Assembly (NCBI RefSeq): GCF_013200955.2
Contig: NZ_CP053697.2
Location: 3,224,001-3,288,000, forward strand
Direction: 5' to 3'
Source: Pseudomonas campi
GTDB taxonomy: Bacteria > Pseudomonadota > Gammaproteobacteria > Pseudomonadales > Pseudomonadaceae
Length of the DNA: 64,000 nt
The stretch's first letter is position 1. Every line of letters begins with the position of its first letter. The notes below the pieces were generated by a model. The model searched no databases and was not told the DNA's origin. It worked only from the letters and a program-made list of their open reading frames with translations. The position numbers were made by a program, and so were the translations under genes. This document shows, in pieces, positions 28,041-37,053 of the stretch.

Positions 28041-28417
28041 GGGAAAACTCCAGAAACTTTGCAAGGGCGCCATTCTAGCCAGTGTCCGAGAAAACTTCAG
28101 TACTCGCACCAACCCGCCAGCCCTGAGAAGCACACGCACTGCACCTGAGCAATGCCAGGGCTCGCCAACAAAGAGATAATTGACGACCTCGATGCAGCCG
28201 TGACCTGCAGACCATGCAGACCTACAGCACAAACCGCATACAATCTGCACAATCCGGGTATTACGACATTCGAGTTACAAGAAGAATGAGTGCATGGAGA
28301 TATATTGCCTGAAATAACTCGCACAAAACTTTACCCGCGTATTTACTTGATCCAAGTGCCTGTCTATTATTGCTTCACTTCATCATCGTCACTCGCCACC
28401 TTACAAGGTAGAAGCAC
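28041..28417 (+). promoter_or_regulatory. Divergent purU/mvaT intergenic region
   Basis: 377 bases with no supportable gene. It becomes AT-rich toward mvaT. The best promoter for mvaT is TTTACT (28342-28347), 17 bases, TATTAT (28365-28370), giving a leader of about 40 nt. AAGG precedes the mvaT ATG. The region could also be a self-binding target of MvaT, which favours AT-rich DNA; that is inference. Confidence 0.5.
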
Positions 28418-28792
28418 ATGTCCCTGATCAACGAATACCGCGCCACCGAAGAAGCCATCAAAGAACTGCAAGAACGCCTGAAGAATCTGTCGCAAGACGA
28501 CAAGCTGAAAAAAGAGCTGGAATTCGAAGGCAAACTGCGCACCCTGATGGGCGAATATCAGAAATCCCTGCGTGACATCATTGCCCTGCTCGACCCGGAA
28601 GCCAAAATGAGCAAGGCTCCGCGCACTACCAAAGCCACTGGCAGCAAACGCGCCCGCAAGGTCAAGCAGTACAAGAACCCGAACACTGGCGAAGTCATCG
28701 AAACCAAAGGCGGCAACCACAAGACTCTGAAAGAGTGGAAAGCCAAGTGGGGCGCTGCCGTTGTTGAAGGCTGGGCCACCCTGCTCGGCTAA
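28418..28792 (+). CDS. mvaT: H-NS-family xenogeneic silencer MvaT
   Basis: 124 aa, nearly identical by recall to Pseudomonas MvaT. The N-terminal coiled-coil oligomerisation helix starts MSLINEYRATEEAIKELQ, a flexible basic linker covers about 62-80, and the C-terminal AT-hook-like DNA-binding domain has VKQYKNPNTGEVIETKGG and NHKTLKEWKAKWG. MvaT coats AT-rich, often acquired, DNA and represses it. The accessory megasynthase locus at the other end of this window, with its AT-rich divergent promoter, is a plausible target. Confidence 0.98.
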   Translation: MSLINEYRATEEAIKELQERLKNLSQDDKLKKELEFEGKLRTLMGEYQKSLRDIIALLDPEAKMSKAPRTTKATGSKRARKVKQYKNPNTGEVIETKGGNHKTLKEWKAKWGAAVVEGWATLLG

Positions 28793-28808
28793 GGTCGCAA
28801 AGAACAAT

Positions 28809-28839
28809 AAAAAATGCCGGCAAATTGCCGGCATTTTTT
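28809..28839 (+). terminator. Rho-independent terminator of mvaT (works both ways)
   Basis: AAAAAATGCCGGC/GCCGGCATTTTTT with loop AAATT lies 17 bases after the mvaT stop and before the convergent sbcB end at 28874. Confidence 0.9.
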
Positions 28840-28873
28840 ATTCCCCCGCTTAATTGCCGACGCGACACAGGCC

Positions 28874-30307
28874 TCAGCCCTGCGGTTCAACCCGCAACAT
28901 CTGCACATAACCCTGCCACTGCTGCAGCACCTGCTGCTCTGCCGTACTCGCCCGTGGCAACTCTTGCGCCAATGCTTCAGCAAATTGCGCCAGCGTGTTG
29001 GGCGCACCGGCCGCACTATTACTCAAGCGCTCCTGACAAAAACGTTCCCAACGTGCAACTTCATTGCTATCGAGCGACTCCGGGAAATTGCGCGCCCGAT
29101 AACGAAACAACAGCTCGGGCAAGCGTTCGTCACTAAATCCCCAATCACCTTGTGCCAATTGCTGCGCACTCGCCTGACGCACCTGCTCACATAAGCGCCG
29201 GTCACGCTCACCCAGAAACCCTGCATACAATTGCTGTTCGGGGTCTGCCACAGTGGCGAACTCTTCCTCGGCATAAATATCTGCCAATTTGGGCTGCCAC
29301 TGTGCGGAGGCATCGTTCAACAACTTCGCGCGCGCTTGGCACTCCTGCATATTCAATTGCAGACGGGCAATATCCTGCGTACGCAATACATTCAGCGGCG
29401 CCACCACCGGACACCTATTGATATGCAGCAGCTTCAGCGGCACCGGTAATTCACCTTCACCCAAATGCTCGCGGCGGGTATAGAGGCGCTCTCGCAGAGT
29501 CTGCGCATCCAGTTCCAATAACGGCTGCACCTGCGCCTGCAGGTCACACACGATCAGCGCATTGCGATTACGCGGGTGCCAGGCCAGCGGCAGAACCACG
29601 GCCAGGTAGTTGCGCTGGCCGGCAAAACGCCCGGAAACATGCACCAGCGGCTGCAGCAAACGAATCTGCTCCATTACCTTGTGCTTGCTGCGCAGCTGAA
29701 ACAGGTAGTCGTACAGCTTGGGTTGGCGCTCGCGCACCAGCCGCGCCAGAGCAATGGTTGCGCGAACATCCGCGAGTGCATCGTGGGCCTGGCCATGTTC
29801 GATACCATTGGCCACGGTCAACTTCTCAAGCTTCAGCGACACCCGTCCCTCTTCGTCACGCGGCCATTCGATACCCTCCGGACGCAGGGCATAGGCAGTA
29901 CGCAGCACATCGATCAGATCCCACCGGCTATTACCGTTCTGCCACTCGCGGGCATAAGGGTCATAGAAGTTGCGATACAGGCTGTACCGCGTCATCTCGT
30001 CATCGAAACGCAAGCTGTTGTAGCCCGCACCGCAGGTGCCCGGCAGCGCCAGCTCAGCATGAATCCGCGCCATGAACTCGGCCTCGCTGAGGCCCTTCTC
30101 CTGCAACACCTGTGGCGTAATGCCGGTAATCCGGCAAGCCGCCGGGTGCGGCAGGATGTCGATGGACAGCCGGCTGTACAGGTTTAGGGACTCCCCGATT
30201 TCATTCAGTTCTTCATCGGTACGAATACCCGCCACCTGCAGCGGGCGATCATTGCGCGGGTTGATGCCGGTGCTTTCGTAGTCGTACCAGAAGATGCTTG
30301 AGCTCAC
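28874..30307 (-). CDS. sbcB: Exodeoxyribonuclease I
   Basis: 477 aa, normal length. The N-terminal DEDDh exonuclease domain has FWYDYESTGINP (Asp/Glu pair) and HDALADVRATI (His and Asp). It is followed by the SH3-like and helical C-terminal extensions of exonuclease I, including LYTRREHLGEGE and FRYRARNFPE. It degrades single-stranded DNA 3' to 5' in recombination and mismatch repair. It converges with mvaT, the order I recall from P. aeruginosa. Confidence 0.97.
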   Translation of the reverse strand: MSSSIFWYDYESTGINPRNDRPLQVAGIRTDEELNEIGESLNLYSRLSIDILPHPAACRITGITPQVLQEKGLSEAEFMARIHAELALPGTCGAGYNSLRFDDEMTRYSLYRNFYDPYAREWQNGNSRWDLIDVLRTAYALRPEGIEWPRDEEGRVSLKLEKLTVANGIEHGQAHDALADVRATIALARLVRERQPKLYDYLFQLRSKHKVMEQIRLLQPLVHVSGRFAGQRNYLAVVLPLAWHPRNRNALIVCDLQAQVQPLLELDAQTLRERLYTRREHLGEGELPVPLKLLHINRCPVVAPLNVLRTQDIARLQLNMQECQARAKLLNDASAQWQPKLADIYAEEEFATVADPEQQLYAGFLGERDRRLCEQVRQASAQQLAQGDWGFSDERLPELLFRYRARNFPESLDSNEVARWERFCQERLSNSAAGAPNTLAQFAEALAQELPRASTAEQQVLQQWQGYVQMLRVEPQG

Positions 30308-30479
30308 GGGCGTATTCCATAAATAAGGTCGACTGCAGTCTATCAGGCGCCTATAGCCGATAAAAAACGCGATAAAGCATGATTTCGCTCACGTCGAAGT
30401 TCACCGCCGCTTGCTGCATTCCTGACTCTCTCGCTAGGATGCGCAACTGGAATTTCCCCACACCACAAGGACAGTACCC

Positions 30480-31295
30480 ATGAGCGACGTTATCGCCCAG
30501 AACCCCTATGCCATGCCGGGCAGTCAATTGCAGGAAGTCTCTGCGCCAGGGCAGGCTCCATCGATTGCCGAAGCACTCAACCGCGGCTACGACTTCTCCA
30601 TCGGCGATCTGCTGAGTGAAGCCTGGCAGAAAACCAAAGGCACCAAAGGCATCATCTGGGGCGGTTTTCTGGTGTTCTACGCGGCGCTGTTTGCTGCTTC
30701 CTTTGTCATGATCATGGTCATGTCGCTGTTTGGCGCCATCGGTGCCGTGGGCATGGCCGGCCTCGCGGATGGCTCTGGTGACGGCCTGCTGGCTGCCGGA
30801 GTGTTCGGCTTCGTCCTGATGGGCCTAGCCTTCCTGCTGGTCATGCTGGCAGTGGTCTACCCCTTCGTCGCCGGCATCAACATGGTCGGCATCCGTCAGG
30901 CCGCCGGCCAGCCGGTACGCTTTGGCGAAGTATTCAGCCACTTCGGCCGTACCCTGCCGCTGCTCGGCGCCGCGATTCTGATGGGCATCCTGGTCAATCT
31001 CGGCTTCATGCTGTTCATCCTGCCCGGCCTGTACCTGGCCGTTGCCTTCATCCTCACCATTCCGCTGATCGTCGAGCGCAAGCTGTCGGCATGGGACGCC
31101 ATGATGACCTCGTGCAAAGCCATCAATCAGCACTGGTTCAAGGTATTCTTTCTCTACATCGTGCTCGGCATCATCCTGACCATCAGCATGATTCCGCTGA
31201 TGATCGGCCTGATCTGGACCTTCCCGCTGTTCATCGTTGCGCAGGGCGTGCTCTATCGCACCATCTTCGGTGTACTGCCAGCGCCAGCCAACTGA
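30480..31295 (+). CDS. BPSS1780-like integral membrane protein
   Basis: 271 aa. A soluble N terminus of about 50 residues (Gln/Pro-rich, then ALNRGYDFSIGDLLSEAWQKTKG) precedes about five hydrophobic segments (roughly 60-85, 100-135, 160-200, 215-245). ACAAGGACAG precedes the ATG. The layout matches bacterial membrane proteins of the BPSS1780/DUF975 type of unknown function. It is followed 92 bases later by the RDD-family gene in the same direction. No catalytic motif is visible. Confidence 0.8.
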   Translation: MSDVIAQNPYAMPGSQLQEVSAPGQAPSIAEALNRGYDFSIGDLLSEAWQKTKGTKGIIWGGFLVFYAALFAASFVMIMVMSLFGAIGAVGMAGLADGSGDGLLAAGVFGFVLMGLAFLLVMLAVVYPFVAGINMVGIRQAAGQPVRFGEVFSHFGRTLPLLGAAILMGILVNLGFMLFILPGLYLAVAFILTIPLIVERKLSAWDAMMTSCKAINQHWFKVFFLYIVLGIILTISMIPLMIGLIWTFPLFIVAQGVLYRTIFGVLPAPAN

Positions 31296-31387
31296 GTCAT
31301 CCTGCTACGTTCGGGCTGCCCAGGCAGCCCGATTGCCTTCCCTCCTGCTGCTGGCTAGCATCAGGCTTTCTTCGACGCAGTTGACCG

Positions 31388-32122
31388 ATGCAGCCTACCC
31401 CGCCCAGCGTTGCCCATGAACCATCCCGTATCCGCCAACGGCTACTGGATACCCGTCACCATGTGGAAACCCCCGAAGGCATCGATCTGGTCCTGCGCCC
31501 GGCTGGCGCCTTGCCGCGCATCTTGGCGTTTGCCATAGACCTGTTGATCCGCGGCGCCATCCTGTTGCTGATGTTCATCATCCTGGGCTTTCTCGGTCAG
31601 TTCGGCGTGGGCCTGGGCAGCATCCTGTTTTTCCTGGTCAACTGGTGGTACATGGTGCTGTTCGAGGTCTTGCGCCAGGGCCGTTCGCCAGGCAAACAGA
31701 TCATGGGCCTGCGCGTGGTGCACGACGATGGCACCCCGGTCGGCTGGGGCGCCTCGCTGACCCGTAACCTGTTGCGTTTCGTCGACATGCTGCCCTTTGG
31801 CTACTGCCTGGGCCTGATCAGCTGCCTGAGTCACCCGTCCTTCAAACGCCTCGGCGACCTGGCGGCCGGCACCCTGGTGGTCTACCGGGAGGAAAACAGC
31901 AACCGCCCACTGATTCCCGAGGGCGACAGCGAACGTGCGCCGTTCCGCCTGAGTCTTAACGAGCAGCGTGCCCTGCAAGGTTTCGCCGAACGCCAGAGTG
32001 GTCTGTCGGCGGCCCGGCGCACCGAACTGGCGGGCATTCTTGCCGAGCCCCTGGACGTACCGGAAGAGCAGGCCGAGGCCCGCCTCAACAGCATCGCTCG
32101 CGGCCTGTTGGGGGCAACATGA
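31388..32122 (+). CDS. RDD-family membrane protein
   Basis: 244 aa. The RDD motif region is present (LPRILAFAIDLLIRGAILL), then a second membrane segment and LRQGRSPGKQIMGLRVVHDDG, typical of the family. The C-terminal 80 residues are soluble and charged. Its last four bases overlap the start of the SpoIIM-like gene. It is the first gene of a six-gene operon with SpoIIM, DUF4129, DUF4350, MoxR and DUF58 proteins, a combination common in Pseudomonas and other bacteria. Its transport role is unknown. Confidence 0.88.
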   Translation: MQPTPPSVAHEPSRIRQRLLDTRHHVETPEGIDLVLRPAGALPRILAFAIDLLIRGAILLLMFIILGFLGQFGVGLGSILFFLVNWWYMVLFEVLRQGRSPGKQIMGLRVVHDDGTPVGWGASLTRNLLRFVDMLPFGYCLGLISCLSHPSFKRLGDLAAGTLVVYREENSNRPLIPEGDSERAPFRLSLNEQRALQGFAERQSGLSAARRTELAGILAEPLDVPEEQAEARLNSIARGLLGAT

Positions 32123-33099
32123 AACAGCACCTGTTCGAACAACGGCACAGCGCCGACTGGCAGCGCTTCTCTGCCCTGCTGGAGCAACTGGAGCGCGGCA
32201 AGGCCGAAGCCAAGGCCTGCGAACACTTCGCCGCCGATTACCGCCACCTCTGTCAGCACCTGGCGCTGGCCGAAGAACGTGGCTACAGCAGTCACCTGAT
32301 CGACCAGCTGCAGCACCTGGCAATGCGCGGCCACCAGCAGTTCTACCGCCACCGCAGCCATCTCGGTGCACAACTGATCGGCTTCATCCTGGCCGGTTTC
32401 CCTCAGCTGGTTCGCCGCGAATGGCGCAGCGTGCTAGCCGCTTGCTTGTTGTTCTTCGGCAGCCTGATCGGCATGGGGCTACTCACCTGGCAGTTCCCCG
32501 AGCTGATCTACGGCCTGCTCGATCCGGCCCAGGTCAGCGACATGGAACGCATGTACGACCCGGACGCCCGGCGCATCGGCCGCTTCAGCGAACGCGACGC
32601 CGCCGATGACTGGATGATGTTCGGCTTCTACATCATGAACAACATCGGCATCGCCTTTCAGACCTTTGCCAGCGGCCTGCTGTTCGGCCTGGGCAGCCTG
32701 TTCTTCCTGCTGTTCAACGGCCTGATGATCGGTGCCGTCGCCGGCCACCTGACGCGCATCGGCTACAGCGAAACCTTCTGGTCATTCGTCATCGGTCACG
32801 GCGCCTTCGAACTGACCGCCATTGCCTTTGCCGGTGCCGCCGGCCTCAAACTTGGCTGGGCACTGCTCGCCCCGGGCCGACTGCGCCGCAGCGAAGCCCT
32901 GCGCCAGGCCTCCAAACCCAGCATCCAGCTGGTGGCCGGGGTGATTTTTTTCCTGATCATCGCCGCTTTTATCGAAGCTTTCTGGTCGTCGATGACCTAC
33001 ACCACGCCGACCATCAAATTCATCGTTGGCGCCGCCCTGTGGCTGCTGGTCATCGCCTATTTCGTTTTTGCCGGACGCCATCGCCATGCGCCTGACTGA
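32119..33099 (+). CDS. Stage II sporulation protein M-like membrane protein
   Basis: 326 aa. A soluble helical N terminus (about 1-90) is followed by several membrane segments and the family signature NNIGIAFQTFASGLLFGLG with GHGAFELTAIAFAGAAG. In non-sporulating bacteria this family occurs with RDD and MoxR genes, as here. It overlaps both neighbours (4 bases upstream, 14 bases downstream), showing translational coupling. The name reflects homology only; no sporulation role is expected. Confidence 0.9.
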   Translation: MKQHLFEQRHSADWQRFSALLEQLERGKAEAKACEHFAADYRHLCQHLALAEERGYSSHLIDQLQHLAMRGHQQFYRHRSHLGAQLIGFILAGFPQLVRREWRSVLAACLLFFGSLIGMGLLTWQFPELIYGLLDPAQVSDMERMYDPDARRIGRFSERDAADDWMMFGFYIMNNIGIAFQTFASGLLFGLGSLFFLLFNGLMIGAVAGHLTRIGYSETFWSFVIGHGAFELTAIAFAGAAGLKLGWALLAPGRLRRSEALRQASKPSIQLVAGVIFFLIIAAFIEAFWSSMTYTTPTIKFIVGAALWLLVIAYFVFAGRHRHAPD

Positions 33100-34675
33100 C
33101 GCCAGCGTCGCCATCCGCCCACGCAACACCTGGGAAGCGCTCGATCTCGGCGTGCTCCTGGCGCAACGCCATGCCGGCCTGCTGATGGCCAGCTGGGCCC
33201 TGGTCACCCTGCCGATATTCGCCGTGCTCAGCCTGCTGCTGTGGCAGTACCCGGGTCTGGCCGTATTCATCTTCTGGTGGCTGAAGCCGGCCTGGGAACG
33301 CCTGCCGCTGTATATCCTCGCGCACGCCCTGTTCGGTGACACCCCCAGCCTCAAGCAGGCACTCAAGGCCCTGCCCGGCCTGCTCCGCCCGCAGCTGCTG
33401 GCCAGCCTGACCTGGCGGCGCTTCAGCCCGACGCGCAGTTTCGACCTGCCAGTGCTGCAACTCGAAGGCCTGTCAGGCGCCGAACGCAGCAAACGCCTGG
33501 TCGTGCTCGGCCAGGGCAACAGCGGCAGCGCCACCTGGCTGACCGTGCTCGGCATGCATCTGGAAGGCGTGCTCTGGCTGGGCCTGGCCGGCCTGTTCTA
33601 TCTGCTGCTGCCACAGCAGGTAGCAATCGACTGGGACTGGCAAAGCATGCTGCAGAAAACCAGCCCCGAGTGGCTATGGCTGGAGCATCTGTCCAACCTG
33701 CTCTACGCCCTGATACTGGTGTTCTGGGAGCCGATCTACGTGGCCTGCGGCTTCACCCTCTACCTCAATCGGCGCACCGCCCTGGAAGCCTGGGACATCG
33801 AACTGGTGTTCCGCCGCCTGCGCCAGCGCCTGACCGGTAGCGCCTATGCACTGGCTCTGCTCTGCAGTCTGCTGCTCTTCACCCCGGGCCAGGAGGCCTG
33901 GGCCGAAAGCCGCAGCGGCAGCTGCCCGGTTCCCGTCGAAGACCCCATCGGCCCGGATGCAGAACGCCTGCTCAAGCAATCGCTGACCAGCCAGGCCGCC
34001 CAGGACAGTATCGACAAGCTGCTCGACAACCCGCCATTCGAGAACCGCGAGACGGTCACCCGCTGGCGTATCGGCGACGAACCCAAGAAAGAAACCGAGG
34101 AACTGAACAAGGAAGACCTCGAGGGCCTGGCCAAGATCTTCAAAGGTCTCGGCAAGCTGTTCGACTACTTCAAGAGCGTGAGCATAGTCGCGAGCATTTT
34201 CGAGGTGCTGCTGTGGACGCTGCTGATCAGCCTGATCGTCCTCCTGCTGTGGCGCTATCGCGAATGGCTGAGCACCTTTGCCAGCCGCATCGGCCTGCCG
34301 CAACGGCGCATTCGCGAGATGCCGAGCCAGCTGTTCGGCCTGGAGCTGGCTCCGGAAAGCCTGCCGGACGATGTCGCCAGCGTCGCCGAACGACTCTGGG
34401 CCGACCAACCACGCGAAGCCCTCGGCCTGCTCTACCGCGCCCTGCTCAGCCGTCTCCTGCATGATTACCGCCTGCCGCTGAAAGGTTCACACACCGAAGG
34501 CGAAGTCCTGCAACTGGTGCAACGCCTCGAACAAACCGAGCTGCATCGTTTCAGCGCCGTACTGACCGGCCACTGGCAGAACCTCGCCTATGGTCATCGC
34601 CTGCCTCCGCAAGCGCTCAAGCAGAACCTGTGTGACGCCTGGCGCCGGCTGTTCCCGGCAGGAGCCACGGCATGA
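33086..34675 (+). CDS. DUF4129 domain membrane protein
   Basis: 529 aa from ATG 33086 (MRLTDASVAIRPRNTWEAL), inside the end of the SpoIIM-like gene. It has membrane segments near 30-55, 170-195, 210-235 and 250-270, then a soluble linker. A further helix lies near 380-400, and the C-terminal DUF4129 part contains ALGLLYRALLSRLLHDYRL. It probably belongs with the MoxR/DUF58 envelope-associated complex of the operon. The exact function is unknown. Confidence 0.85.
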   Translation: MRLTDASVAIRPRNTWEALDLGVLLAQRHAGLLMASWALVTLPIFAVLSLLLWQYPGLAVFIFWWLKPAWERLPLYILAHALFGDTPSLKQALKALPGLLRPQLLASLTWRRFSPTRSFDLPVLQLEGLSGAERSKRLVVLGQGNSGSATWLTVLGMHLEGVLWLGLAGLFYLLLPQQVAIDWDWQSMLQKTSPEWLWLEHLSNLLYALILVFWEPIYVACGFTLYLNRRTALEAWDIELVFRRLRQRLTGSAYALALLCSLLLFTPGQEAWAESRSGSCPVPVEDPIGPDAERLLKQSLTSQAAQDSIDKLLDNPPFENRETVTRWRIGDEPKKETEELNKEDLEGLAKIFKGLGKLFDYFKSVSIVASIFEVLLWTLLISLIVLLLWRYREWLSTFASRIGLPQRRIREMPSQLFGLELAPESLPDDVASVAERLWADQPREALGLLYRALLSRLLHDYRLPLKGSHTEGEVLQLVQRLEQTELHRFSAVLTGHWQNLAYGHRLPPQALKQNLCDAWRRLFPAGATA

Positions 34676-35955
34676 ACCGCACCACGCGTTTTGCCATGGG
34701 CAGCCTGGTGGCACTGGTGATCGGCCTGCTGGCCATCTACGTCCTGAGCCAGCTGCAACCCTACGAAGAGACGATCGAACACGGCCCCGCCCCGGAAGCC
34801 AAAGCCGATCCGTTCCTCGCTGCGGAAATGTTCTTGCGCCAACGCAAACTGACCGTAAGCCGCGCCGACGGTATTTCCGTCCTGCGTCAGCTGCCGGCTG
34901 CCGGGCAGACCCTGATGCTGCTCAGCGGCCGTGAAGACATGACCCCGCGCCAGGCCCGTCAGGTGCTGGAGTGGACGGCCAAGGGCGGCCACCTGGTGAT
35001 CGTCGCGGAAAGCATTTGGGACGAAGAGGAAGGCAAGAGCGACGACCTGCTGCTCGACAGCCTGGGTATCCAGCAGCACCTCACCGAAGACCTCGACGCC
35101 GAAGAAGCAGGCGACGGCGAAACCAGCGAAGAGCAAAACAGCGACGAGCCCGTCGAGGAAGACCCACTCGACGACGAGGACAGCGCCGCGGAAGAAGACC
35201 TCGCCGATGCCGTCGCCGCCCAGGTCGAAGCTGAGGATGAAGACCGCTATCCGGGGCTGACCAAGCTCTACCTGGAGAACGAGGACGCGCCGGCCTACGT
35301 CGACTTTGATACCGAATACCACCTGTACGACGCCAAGAACCGCGCCCATGCCTGGGCCAACAGCGGTGAAGCCACGCACATGCTGCAGCTGTACCACGGC
35401 GATGGCCTGGTGACCGTGCTCACCGATGCCTGGATCTGGCAGAACGAGAATATCGACCAATACGACAATGCCTGGCTGCTCTGGTACCTGAGCCAGGACA
35501 GCAGCGTCACCCTGATCTACAACGCCGTGCGCGACAACCTGCTCAGCCAGTTGCTCGACCACTACCCTGCGGCCCTGACCGCCCTGGGCCTGCTGATCGC
35601 CCTGCTGCTTTGGCATGTCGGCCTGCGCCATGGCCCCTTGCAGGGGCAGCCCAGCCATGCCCGCCGGCAACTGGAAGAACACCTGCGCGGCGGTGCCGAC
35701 TTCCTCCTCCGGCGCAGCGGCCAGAGCCATCTGCTGCACAGCCTGCAGCGCGATATCCAGCGCCGCGCCCGCCACCGTCACCCGGGCTTCGAACGCCTGC
35801 CCGTGGCCGATCAGTGGCAAGTGCTCGGGCGCCTTACCCGTATCCCCACCAGCGCCATCAGCCAAGCCATGCGCCCCGCGCCTGCGCAGAAGCTGTCTGC
35901 TGCCGACTTCACCCGTCAGGTCGCCAACCTGCAAACCCTCAGGAATGCCTTATGA
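34672..35955 (+). CDS. DUF4350 domain protein
   Basis: 427 aa, overlapping the previous gene by 4 bases (ATGA). An N-terminal membrane helix (about 8-26) precedes a DUF4350 domain (ADPFLAAEMFLRQRKLTVSR, later ARQVLEWTAKGGHLVIV). A strikingly acidic low-complexity insert follows (about residues 115-190, runs of Glu/Asp). A second helix lies near 300-320. It sits between the DUF4129 and MoxR genes. The acidic insert is unusual and may be a metal- or protein-binding spacer. Confidence 0.85.
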   Translation: MNRTTRFAMGSLVALVIGLLAIYVLSQLQPYEETIEHGPAPEAKADPFLAAEMFLRQRKLTVSRADGISVLRQLPAAGQTLMLLSGREDMTPRQARQVLEWTAKGGHLVIVAESIWDEEEGKSDDLLLDSLGIQQHLTEDLDAEEAGDGETSEEQNSDEPVEEDPLDDEDSAAEEDLADAVAAQVEAEDEDRYPGLTKLYLENEDAPAYVDFDTEYHLYDAKNRAHAWANSGEATHMLQLYHGDGLVTVLTDAWIWQNENIDQYDNAWLLWYLSQDSSVTLIYNAVRDNLLSQLLDHYPAALTALGLLIALLLWHVGLRHGPLQGQPSHARRQLEEHLRGGADFLLRRSGQSHLLHSLQRDIQRRARHRHPGFERLPVADQWQVLGRLTRIPTSAISQAMRPAPAQKLSAADFTRQVANLQTLRNAL

Positions 35956-37016
35956 GCGAACACACGCCGGAACAACCTACGCCCGCTCCTGCCGCTGCGC
36001 CAACAGCCCCAGCAGCCCCTGTCGCACCGCCCGCCAGCCCGGCCAGCAACCCGGCCAGCCAACGCCAGCGCGCCAGCCAGATGCTCCAGGCCCTGCGTCT
36101 GGAGCTGCAGAAGGCCATGATCGGCCAGACCGCCGTGGTCGACGATGTGCTGACAGCGCTGATCGCCGGCGGCCATGTGTTGATCGAAGGGGTTCCCGGC
36201 CTGGGCAAGACCTTGCTGGTACGCGCCCTGGCACGCTGCTTCGGCGGTGAGTTCGCACGTATCCAGTTCACCCCCGACCTGATGCCCAGCGACGTCACCG
36301 GCCACGCCGTGTACGACCTGCAGAGCGAGCAGTTCAAGCTGCGCAAGGGCCCGGCCTTCACCAACCTGCTGCTGGCAGACGAGATCAACCGCGCCCCGGC
36401 CAAGACCCAGGCGGCCCTGCTGGAAGTCATGCAGGAGCGCCAGATCACCCTCGAAGGCCGGGCCATGGCGGTGCCACAACCCTTCATGGTGCTGGCCACG
36501 CAGAATCCCATCGAGCAGGAAGGCACCTACCCGCTGCCGGAAGCCGAGCTGGACCGCTTCATGCTCAAGCTGCGCATGGACTACCCGCAGGCCGATGAAG
36601 AAATGACCCTGGTGCGCCAGGTCACCCGCTCGGCCAAGGCCGACATGCTCGAAGTGGCGCCCCTGCGTACCCTGCTGCAAGCCAAGGACGTACTGGCCCT
36701 GCAGAAGATCGCCAGCGACCTGGCCATCGACGAGCAGGTGCTCGACTACGCCGTGCGCCTGGCCCGCGCCACCCGCACCTGGCCGGGCCTGGCAATGGGT
36801 GCCGGGCCACGCGCCTCAATCGCCCTGGTGCGCGGCGGCCGCGCCCGTGCCCTGCTGCGTGGCGGCGATTTCGTCCTGCCGGACGACGTCAAGGGTTGCG
36901 CCCTGGCCGTGCTGCGCCACCGCGTACGTCTGGCCCCGGAGCTGGACATCGAAGGTCTGTCGGTCGACCAGGTGCTGCAGCAGTTGCTCGACCAAGTGCC
37001 GGCGCCGCGCCTGTGA
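35952..37016 (+). CDS. MoxR-family AAA+ ATPase
   Basis: 354 aa from ATG 35952 (MSEHTPEQPTP), coupled to the previous gene by an ATGA overlap. After a Pro/Ala-rich tail (about 1-45) comes the AAA+ core: Walker A GVPGLGKTLL, Walker B LLLADEINRAPAKTQAALLE, sensor 1 VLATQNPIEQEGTYPLPEAE, and the C-terminal lid. MoxR ATPases act as chaperones with von Willebrand or DUF58 partners; the DUF58 gene follows directly. Confidence 0.95.
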   Translation: MSEHTPEQPTPAPAAAPTAPAAPVAPPASPASNPASQRQRASQMLQALRLELQKAMIGQTAVVDDVLTALIAGGHVLIEGVPGLGKTLLVRALARCFGGEFARIQFTPDLMPSDVTGHAVYDLQSEQFKLRKGPAFTNLLLADEINRAPAKTQAALLEVMQERQITLEGRAMAVPQPFMVLATQNPIEQEGTYPLPEAELDRFMLKLRMDYPQADEEMTLVRQVTRSAKADMLEVAPLRTLLQAKDVLALQKIASDLAIDEQVLDYAVRLARATRTWPGLAMGAGPRASIALVRGGRARALLRGGDFVLPDDVKGCALAVLRHRVRLAPELDIEGLSVDQVLQQLLDQVPAPRL

Positions 37017-37053
37017 TGCAACGCCAACCGCTCGTTCGAGGCGCATACCCGGC

